Shown: piece by piece, positions 58,201 to 64,000 of the stretch
Position numbering within the stretch: the first letter of the stretch is position 1
Layout: every line of letters starts with the position of its first letter
Notes under the pieces: model-generated
Told to the model about the DNA's origin: nothing
The model's database searches: none
The model's input: the letters and a program-made list of their open reading frames with translations, nothing else
Position numbers and translations under genes: made by a program
Origin: Mumia quercus
GTDB lineage: Bacteria > Actinomycetota > Actinomycetes > Propionibacteriales > Nocardioidaceae
NCBI RefSeq assembly: GCF_025506335.1
Contig: NZ_JANZYO010000002.1
Coordinates: 482,221 to 546,220, forward strand
Direction: 5' to 3'
Length of the DNA: 64,000 nucleotides

Positions 58201-59108
58201 CCACGGTCCTCGTGACCGGCGCCGGTGGTCCCGCGGGCGCCTCCCTCGGGCGCCAGCTCGCGGAGCGGCGCCTGAACGGCCATGACCTCCGCGCGATCGG
58301 CGTCGACGTACGCCCCCTCGACGGGACGGCGTTCGACGAGACCGCCCTCGTCCCGGCCGCCGTCGACCCCGCGTACGCCCCGGCGATGCGGGCGTCGGTC
58401 GCGCGGTTCCGCCCCGATCTCGTGGTCCCGACGGTCCAGGACGAGCTGCCCCAGGCGGCCGTGCTCGCCGGGCTGCTGTCAGCCGTCGCGGCCCCTGGCG
58501 CCTCGGTCGTCCTCTCCGGCGCCCGGCCCTCCGGCGTCGCCGCAGACAAGCTGCTCACGATGTGGGCGCTGGCCGCCGCAGGGATCTCCGTGCCCACGCA
58601 CGCCGTGACGACGGACTTCGCGACCAGCGCCGACGCGCTCGGCTGGGCGGGCGGGCCCGTGGTCGTCAAACCCCGGGTCTCGCGCGGCGGGCGGGGCGTC
58701 ACCGTGGTGGAGAAGCCCGACGACTTCGAGTGGCCCTCCACGGACGCCTCCTGGGTCGTCCAGGGGTTCGTCGACGGAGCCGAGTACGCCCCGCAGGCGT
58801 ACCGGTCACCGCACGACGGTCGTACGACCGTCGTGGTTCTCGAGAAGACCGCGCTCAAGGAAGGACGGGTCGGCAACGCCGCCGGAGCCGTCCGGCTGGC
58901 GGACGGAGCAGCACCGGACGTCGCCGCGCTCGCGGTGTCCACCGTCGAGGCGCTCGGGCTCGTCGGGCCGGTCGACATGGACGTACGCCGCGACGGCGCA
59001 GGCGCTCCGTACGTCCTGGAGGTCAACGCGCGCTTCGGGGCCCTCTCTGCCCACGCCCCGGAGCTCTTGGACCACGTGCTCGACGACTGGGTCCGGCCGA
59101 CGCCGTGA
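58197..59108 (+). CDS. ATP-grasp ligase-like protein
   Basis: A 303-residue ATP-grasp protein of the carbamoyl-phosphate-synthase/PylC-like type. The N-terminal Rossmann-like part is [18 protein letters not shown]; the ATP-grasp part has [38 protein letters not shown] and the metal-binding [23 protein letters not shown]. It would join a carboxylate to an amine or similar acceptor using ATP. Coupled to the sigma factor by ATGA and to the glycosyltransferase by GTGA, so it belongs to the polysaccharide operon in transcription. Confidence 0.87.
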   Translation: MTTVLVTGAGGPAGASLGRQLAERRLNGHDLRAIGVDVRPLDGTAFDETALVPAAVDPAYAPAMRASVARFRPDLVVPTVQDELPQAAVLAGLLSAVAAPGASVVLSGARPSGVAADKLLTMWALAAAGISVPTHAVTTDFATSADALGWAGGPVVVKPRVSRGGRGVTVVEKPDDFEWPSTDASWVVQGFVDGAEYAPQAYRSPHDGRTTVVVLEKTALKEGRVGNAAGAVRLADGAAPDVAALAVSTVEALGLVGPVDMDVRRDGAGAPYVLEVNARFGALSAHAPELLDHVLDDWVRPTP

Positions 59109-60382
59109 CCGCGATCCTCGCCGCCTTCGTCACCGTCATCAGCCTGACCCTGCTCCTGTCAGGGTTCTTCCGGCTCGCGCTGACCCCGTTCGCGCTGGTG
59201 TTCGAGAAGCGGCACCGTCGGCCCGACGACACCGTGCCGGTCGACGTCGACACGATCTTCGACTCACCGCCGCTGGTCAGCATCGTCGTCCCGGCGTACA
59301 ACGAGGAGGTCGTCCTGGGGAACTGCCTGCGCTCGATCCTCCAGAGCCGGTACCCCTCGTACGAGGTGATCTGCGTGGACGACGGGTCCACGGACGGCAC
59401 GTACGCGGTGGCGCGCGAGATCGCCGCCGAGTCCACTCACGTCACGGCCCTCACCCAGCCCAACGCCGGCAAGGGCGCCGCGCTCAACACCGGCATCGCC
59501 CGTGCCTGCGGCACCGTCCTCCTCCTCGTCGACGCGGACGGACTCTTCCAGCCGCACACCATCACCCGGATGCTGAAGGGGTTCCGCCACTCCGACATCG
59601 GCGCCGTCTGCGGCAACGACCGTACGGTGAACCTCGACCGCGTCCAGACGCGCTTCCTCGCCCTCATCGGTCATCTCGGTACGGGCCTGATGCGCCGCGC
59701 CCTCCACGAGCTGCACTGCCTGCCGATCGTCTCCGGCAACATCGGCGCCTACCGCCGAGACGTGCTGGCGATGATCGGTGACGTGCGCACCGACACCGTC
59801 GGCGAGGACCTCGAGCTCACGTGGCGCGTCTACGGCGCGGGCTACCGTGTGGCCTTCGCGCCGTACGCCGTCCTCTACGCCGAGTCCCCCTCGACGCCTG
59901 CAGCGTTGTGGAAGCAGCGCGTGCGGTGGGCACGCGGTCTCCTCCAGGTGAGCCGACGCCACCACGCGATGATCGGCGACCTCGACCTCGGGGCTTTCGG
60001 GATGTTCCTCCTCTACACCGTCGTCTCGCAGGTCGTCGTGCCGTTCCTGCAGGTCGCCGGGACGATCGCGGTCGCCGCACTCCTCCTGCTCGGGGGCGAG
60101 ACGACCGCACCGACGACGCTGTGGCAGGCGGGCGCGGTCCTCGGCCTCCCCCTCGCCGTCGCCCTGCTGCTCGTCGCCGTCTTCCTCGACCGGACCCCGC
60201 GCGACCTCCGCTTCGCGTGGACATTGCCGATCTGGCCCGTCTACTCCGCCCTGATGAGCCTCGTGATGCTGTGGGCCGTCTGGCTCGAGCTGAAGGGAGC
60301 CGACAACCGATGGAACAAGCTCAGCCGGACTGGCACGGTTTCGGTGAGCGGCCTGGTCGGCCGTACCGGATCTTCGTCCTGA
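59105..60382 (+). CDS. Membrane family-2 glycosyltransferase (PgaC/IcaA-like processive synthase)
   Basis: A 425-residue processive GT2. One N-terminal helix, the catalytic domain with IVVPAYNEEVVLGNCLRSIL, VDDGSTDGT, donor-binding DADG, acceptor-side GEDLELTWRVYGAGY and the processivity motif Q-x-x-R-W (KQRVRWARG), then three or four C-terminal membrane helices. PgaC/IcaA proteins polymerise and extrude beta-1,6-linked N-acetylglucosamine. GTG 59105 overlaps the ATP-grasp stop. A PIG-L deacetylase fusion and a possible PgaB-like gene nearby fit amino-sugar polymer making. Confidence 0.9.
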   Translation: MTAILAAFVTVISLTLLLSGFFRLALTPFALVFEKRHRRPDDTVPVDVDTIFDSPPLVSIVVPAYNEEVVLGNCLRSILQSRYPSYEVICVDDGSTDGTYAVAREIAAESTHVTALTQPNAGKGAALNTGIARACGTVLLLVDADGLFQPHTITRMLKGFRHSDIGAVCGNDRTVNLDRVQTRFLALIGHLGTGLMRRALHELHCLPIVSGNIGAYRRDVLAMIGDVRTDTVGEDLELTWRVYGAGYRVAFAPYAVLYAESPSTPAALWKQRVRWARGLLQVSRRHHAMIGDLDLGAFGMFLLYTVVSQVVVPFLQVAGTIAVAALLLLGGETTAPTTLWQAGAVLGLPLAVALLLVAVFLDRTPRDLRFAWTLPIWPVYSALMSLVMLWAVWLELKGADNRWNKLSRTGTVSVSGLVGRTGSSS

Positions 60383-61557
60383 GCGTCCTTGCGGTCCTCA
60401 CCGTCGTGGCCGTCGTGGTTGCCGTGCTTCGCCTGACGCCCGACGACGACGCGGCAGTGGTCATCCCTCCGCTGCGGCCCGACCCGCTGCCCAGCGAGAT
60501 CCGTTCGGTGAGCATCGACTTCGGTGTCGTCACCGACCCGGACACCGACTGGGCCGAGGTCTCCGAGCAGCTCGCCGACGCGAACGCCGACGCCTTGAAC
60601 CTCAACGCCGGCCGCGTCGAGTTCACCGCGTTCGACTGGGACGCTCACCCGGACGCCGCAGCGGAGGCGGGCACCGACCACCTGGCCGTCGCCGCACGCG
60701 GGCTTTACGAGTCCCCCGACGGGCGGCAGCGCGCCGTCAACCTCATCGCCGACGCCTTCATCCCGAACTGGATCGCCTCCGATCCGTCGGTCGCGGGGGT
60801 CTCCGCCGAGGGGAAGCGCAGCGCCTACAGCGCCTCGGCGTCCCAGCTGGCCGAGGGCGAGGTCGGCGACCGCCTGGTCGACTACGTGGCCGAGCTCGGC
60901 GACCGCTACGACCCGGCGGCGATCGAAATCACCGAGCTCTACTTCAGCGCGTACACGTTCGGGGACGACGACCTCGCGCTCTACAAGAAGATGACCGGCG
61001 AGGCCGACTGGCCCCGCACTGGCGACGGCGCCATCGACACTGCCTCTCCACTGATCGGTCGCTGGCGGACCGCGGTGATCGCGGGGGTCCTCAACCGGAT
61101 GCGCGACGCGCTCGACGACGTCCGCGACGGCGAGGGGCGCAAGATCGGGCTCGTGCTCGACGTGCGCGTCGACTGGGACGCGCCTGCGACGGGCAGCCCG
61201 TACAACGGGCACGGTTACGCCCAGCTGCTGTCCTCCGTGCGCGACCTGCGCCTCCAGCTCTGGGCGTACGTGGGCCTCCCGGCTCGCGCGCCGTCCTCGG
61301 TGCAGGCCCTCACGGCGGCGCTGCGCGGCGCGGGCTACGACATGACGCGCCTCATCGTCTCGGTCGGTGTCTGGGCAGAAGGCCGCAACGCTGACGGCAC
61401 ACGACGGACGATCGCTCCCGAGACGTTCGAGGTCGCGCTAAGGGGCGCGGGCACCAATGGCATCGCCGCCGTGAACGTCACTCCGTACTCGCTGCTGGAC
61501 GCGGCGGACTGGACCGTTCTGGCGTCGGTGTGGGGAGGTCAGGAAGGTCGACGGTGA
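60310..61557 (+). CDS. Membrane-anchored putative glycan hydrolase (possible PgaB C-terminal-like)
   Basis: A 415-residue protein with one N-terminal membrane helix (IFVLSVLAVLTVVAVVVAVL) and an exported domain. It reads like a TIM-barrel hydrolase of the PgaB C-terminal (GH153-like) or DUF4015 type: IRSVSIDFGVVTDPDTDWAEVSEQLADANADALNLNAG, VGDRLVDYVAELGDRYDPAAIEITELYFS, KIGLVLDVRVDWDA. No NodB deacetylase domain is present. ATG 60310 starts 73 bases inside the glycosyltransferase gene, and the 3' end overlaps the convergent kinase by 80 bases. Family placement is tentative. Confidence 0.65.
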   Translation: MEQAQPDWHGFGERPGRPYRIFVLSVLAVLTVVAVVVAVLRLTPDDDAAVVIPPLRPDPLPSEIRSVSIDFGVVTDPDTDWAEVSEQLADANADALNLNAGRVEFTAFDWDAHPDAAAEAGTDHLAVAARGLYESPDGRQRAVNLIADAFIPNWIASDPSVAGVSAEGKRSAYSASASQLAEGEVGDRLVDYVAELGDRYDPAAIEITELYFSAYTFGDDDLALYKKMTGEADWPRTGDGAIDTASPLIGRWRTAVIAGVLNRMRDALDDVRDGEGRKIGLVLDVRVDWDAPATGSPYNGHGYAQLLSSVRDLRLQLWAYVGLPARAPSSVQALTAALRGAGYDMTRLIVSVGVWAEGRNADGTRRTIAPETFEVALRGAGTNGIAAVNVTPYSLLDAADWTVLASVWGGQEGRR

Positions 61558-63226
61558 CGGTCGTCCCCTCCCCGGGCGCACTCACGAACGTCATGGTCCC
61601 GCCGTGCGCGGCGACGATCGCGTCGGTGACCGACAGACCGAGGCCGACGCCCCGCACCCGGCCGCGGCTCGCCTCGTCGGCACGGAAGAAGGGAGTGCGC
61701 ACCTGCTCGAGCTCGCGCGCAGTCATGCCGATACCTGTGTCGGACACGACGACCCGCGCACCCCCGTCGAGCGGGCGGACCGAGATGTCGACGGTCGCAC
61801 CGCGCGCGCTGAACTTGATGGCGTTGGCGACCAGGTTCTCGATGACCTGGTCGAGGCGCTCGGCATCGGACCGCAGCGGCACGGGAACGGGTGCGTCGAC
61901 GGCCACCGTGACCCCCGCCGCCTCCGCATTGAGACGCAGGCTGGTGACCGAGGCCCGAACGATGTCGCCGACGTCGACGTGCTCTCCGTGCAGCTGGAAC
62001 GTCCCCGCAGCGACCTGTCCGCTGAGCAGCAGGTCCTCCACGAGACGGAGCAGCCTGCGGGCGTTGCGCGCGATCACGGCGAGCTGGCCGACCTGCTCGT
62101 CGGAGAGCGACTCGTCGAGCAGGAGGAGGTCGACATAACCCAGGATCGAGGCGAGCGGTGTGCGCAGCTCGTGGCTCACCAGGCCGATGAACTCGTCTTG
62201 CAGCTGTTCGACCTTGCGCCTCTCGGTGATGTCGGTGGCGACGATGAGGTACCCGTCCTGCAGCGGCTCGTCGAGCGACGGCCTGCGCAAGACGATCACG
62301 CCGGCGGGAAACGTGCTGCCGTCGGCGCGGACGAGGGTCCAGTCCCGTTGCTCGGTGCGTCCGTGCGCCGCCGCCCCGACGATGATCCGCATCCGGTCGG
62401 CCGGCGCGTCCGGGATCCCACGCTGAGCGGCGACGTCACGCAGCTCTTCCTCGGAGAAGTACGGGAGGATCGACGCACCGACCCTCGTCACGTCGGGCGA
62501 ACGGAGGAGCGTGCTCGCGCCAGGGCTCGCGAGGAGGACCCGCCCGTCCTGGTCCGTGGCGATCACCAGCTGCTCGGTGGCTGCGTCGACGATGCTGGCG
62601 AGCACGGCCCGCGCCGCCTCGACACGGTCACCGAGGGCTTTCGCGCGGTCACGGCTCTCCGCGAGCGCGTCGGCCTGCGCGCGCAGCCTGGTCGTGACGG
62701 CCGAAGCGCCGGCAGCGACCAGGAAGACGCAGATGACGAGGATGACGCCTCCGATCCTGTTCTCGAGGCGCTCGCGCGTGGCTCCGCTCCCGGGGGGCAA
62801 GAAGACCAGCACCGCGACCGCCAGCGTGCCGAGCACGACACCGGCGCGACCCGGCTGCAGGGCGAGGTTGATCACGGGAAGGAAGAGCAGCCCGACGAAG
62901 AGACCACGGTCGTAGCCGGTGGCGTACGCGAAGAGCACGAGCGCGACGATCTGGAGGAGCGGGAACACGAGGCCCACTCGAGGCGGCCAGCGACGCACCA
63001 GGCCGACTGCCGCGACCGCCTGGACAAGGGCGGCGAGGAGCACCGAGATCAGCAGCGAGACCGGACCGAGAACGTCGTCGGCGAGGAGCACGGCGGTGAC
63101 CGTGATCGCAAACACCACCGTGAACGGCAGCTCGCGCGCGCCCAGCACCCCTGTGTCGATCTGACTCCTGACCAGCCGTCCCAGATCGTGCCCGAAGCCG
63201 TCGCCGAGGGAGGGGCGTCCGCTCAC
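61478..63226 (-). CDS. PAS-containing membrane sensor histidine kinase
   Basis: A 582-residue kinase. Six or so N-terminal hydrophobic helices (residues 35-180) are followed by a coiled coil, a PAS domain (LASIVDAATEQLVIATDQDGRVLLASPGA to DGYLIVATDITERRK), HisKA (EFIGLVSHELRTPLASILGYVDLLLLDE) and HATPase_c (VIENLVANAIKFSA, VSDTGIGM, GVGLGLSVTDAIVAAHGG). The start overlaps the stop of the upstream receiver-PIG-L fusion, so kinase and receiver are co-translated and are probably a cognate pair. Confidence 0.92.
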   Translation of the reverse strand: MSGRPSLGDGFGHDLGRLVRSQIDTGVLGARELPFTVVFAITVTAVLLADDVLGPVSLLISVLLAALVQAVAAVGLVRRWPPRVGLVFPLLQIVALVLFAYATGYDRGLFVGLLFLPVINLALQPGRAGVVLGTLAVAVLVFLPPGSGATRERLENRIGGVILVICVFLVAAGASAVTTRLRAQADALAESRDRAKALGDRVEAARAVLASIVDAATEQLVIATDQDGRVLLASPGASTLLRSPDVTRVGASILPYFSEEELRDVAAQRGIPDAPADRMRIIVGAAAHGRTEQRDWTLVRADGSTFPAGVIVLRRPSLDEPLQDGYLIVATDITERRKVEQLQDEFIGLVSHELRTPLASILGYVDLLLLDESLSDEQVGQLAVIARNARRLLRLVEDLLLSGQVAAGTFQLHGEHVDVGDIVRASVTSLRLNAEAAGVTVAVDAPVPVPLRSDAERLDQVIENLVANAIKFSARGATVDISVRPLDGGARVVVSDTGIGMTARELEQVRTPFFRADEASRGRVRGVGLGLSVTDAIVAAHGGTMTFVSAPGEGTTVTVDLPDLPTPTPERSSPPRPAASTE

Positions 63227-64000
63227 GTGTGGACCCCGGAGAGCTCGGTGAGCACCGCAGGGGACCCGATCAGCTCGGCCGCCCGTACGGTCTCCAGCGG
63301 CTCGGCCTCCCGGGCGGTCATGAACCGCGACCAGTAGCGAGCCGTCGCCCGTACGAGGTCGGGCGCCATGTAGTCACGGTGGGACTGGGAGGCGTACGCG
63401 GCGAGCATGCGGAGCTTCGTCTCGACGAAGCCCTCCACGTCGATGAAACGGTTCGGGCGGAAGTCGACCGTCGCCGACGGGCTCTGGAAGCACCACACGC
63501 CGGGCACCGTCCTCGTGGCCACCTCGACGGCCTGGTGGACGGCGCGGTGGTCCTGGTGGCGGTCGTGCGTGCTGTGGGTGTAGACGCGCTGGGGGTCGAC
63601 GTCCGCCACGACCTCTTCGATCGCGGTGATCAGCCCGCTCGCGGGGTCGAGGTGGGTGTCGGCGAAGTCGAGGTGCACGAGTCGAGCCCCGATGACGCCG
63701 GCCGCGGCGAGCGCCTCCTCGTGCCTGGCATCGACCTCGCCGCCGACCGCGCCCCCCGACAGCGTGAGGATGACGGTCTCGTCCCCGGCCGCCGCGTGCG
63801 CGGCGAGGGTGGCGCCGACACCGATCTCGATGTCGTCGGGATGTGCCCCGACGGCGAGCACGGTCTCACGTGCACGCGCGCGTCGCGCCAGGCCCTCCCG
63901 CGCGACCTCGTCGACCCGACGTGCCAGGTCGGCTGGGGGGACCGGTTTGACCAGGAACTCGTCCGCGTCACGCCGCAGCGCCTCGACGGCGTAGGAGACG
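63223..64000 (-). CDS. Receiver-domain fused to PIG-L (LmbE) deacetylase, 5' end beyond the window
   Basis: The visible 259 codons run in from the right edge. The first 30 or so residues (VSYAVEALRRDADEFLVKPVPPADLARRV) are the end of a response-regulator receiver domain, with the conserved Lys-Pro. After a short helical linker the rest is a complete LmbE/PIG-L deacetylase: LAVGAHPDDIEIGVGATLAAH with the zinc-binding H-P-D-D, and THDRHQDHRAVHQAV with the third ligand. PIG-L enzymes remove N-acetyl groups from N-acetylglucosaminyl substrates. The stop overlaps the kinase start, and the glycosyltransferase locus is convergent. Confidence 0.88.
   Translation of the reverse strand, partial: VSYAVEALRRDADEFLVKPVPPADLARRVDEVAREGLARRARARETVLAVGAHPDDIEIGVGATLAAHAAAGDETVILTLSGGAVGGEVDARHEEALAAAGVIGARLVHLDFADTHLDPASGLITAIEEVVADVDPQRVYTHSTHDRHQDHRAVHQAVEVATRTVPGVWCFQSPSATVDFRPNRFIDVEGFVETKLRMLAAYASQSHRDYMAPDLVRATARYWSRFMTAREAEPLETVRAAELIGSPAVLTELSGVHT

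Noticed and set aside
1-64000. CRISPR arrays, tRNA/rRNA genes, insertion sequences or prophage genes
   Set aside because: No repeat-spacer pattern, no cloverleaf-like sequence, no transposase, integrase or phage structural gene was seen in either strand.

Overview
The window is high-GC actinobacterial chromosome. Supporting signs are strong third-position G/C coding, GTG/TTG starts, ATGA/GTGA-coupled operons, many leaderless genes, a LexA-type SOS box, HspR/Hsp20, a 13E12-type HNH gene, ECF41 and SnoaL-fused ECF sigma factors, and DUF6766/DUF4383/DUF4153 proteins. The gene mix would fit Nocardioidaceae-like Propionibacteriales, but that assignment is inference. No tRNA, rRNA, IS element, CRISPR array or prophage was seen; this is a chromosomal accessory/metabolic region.

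Layout. 1-11 kb: a polyamine/amine-type uptake and catabolism locus. It has a PotDBCA-like ABC importer, a TetR regulator, a three-part flavoprotein oxidase (BFD-type Fe-S subunit, DAO-type subunit, SoxA-alpha-like subunit), an aldehyde dehydrogenase and a second DAO-type oxidase. Two matching palindromes (692-707 and 5294-5319) suggest TetR controls both the importer and the catabolic operon. 11-14 kb: copper handling (CopC, PCu(A)C) with a Tat-exported DyP peroxidase. 14-20.4 kb: small single genes, including an SOS-box-preceded 13E12 HNH gene, a GlxA-type regulator, a TOPRIM protein and a tocopherol-cyclase-like protein. 20.4-24.4 kb: DUF4230, a decayed peptidoglycan-binding gene, a carboxymuconolactone decarboxylase, GNAT, TetR and an ECF41 sigma factor. 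24.3-27 kb: a secreted GH3 glycosidase with PA14 insert. 27.2-32.4 kb: Hsp20/HspR, lipoprotein, a 27-aa membrane peptide, DUF6766, a TPP enzyme, SDR and DUF4383. 32.4-38.5 kb: a LppX-like secreted protein, an MFS carrier coupled to a GH2-DUF2804 fusion, and an epimerase. 38.7-42.3 kb: a SNF2 helicase and a frameshifted DUF1254 gene. 42.3-49.8 kb: HTH regulator, small proteins, alpha/beta hydrolase, an Erm methyltransferase with an attenuator-like leader, and a NarL-type two-component system divergent from an ABC exporter. 49.1-54.5 kb: a YdcF/SanA-like protein, an OmpR-type two-component operon with a DUF4153 protein, and a secreted lipase. 54.6-64 kb: a CPA1 antiporter, tandem-SnoaL protein, ECF sigma, ATP-grasp, a PgaC-like glycosyltransferase, a possible PgaB-like hydrolase, and a sensor kinase overlapping a receiver-PIG-L deacetylase fusion.

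Most distinctive points: (i) two ECF41-type promoter matches, before the decarboxylase (21566-21592) and the distant epimerase (37441-37467); (ii) an attenuator with leader peptide ahead of erm; (iii) an apparent polysaccharide locus whose two-component output is a deacetylase rather than a DNA-binding protein; (iv) the GH2-DUF2804 fusion; (v) the split amine/opine-oxidase-like complex under a two-site TetR regulon.
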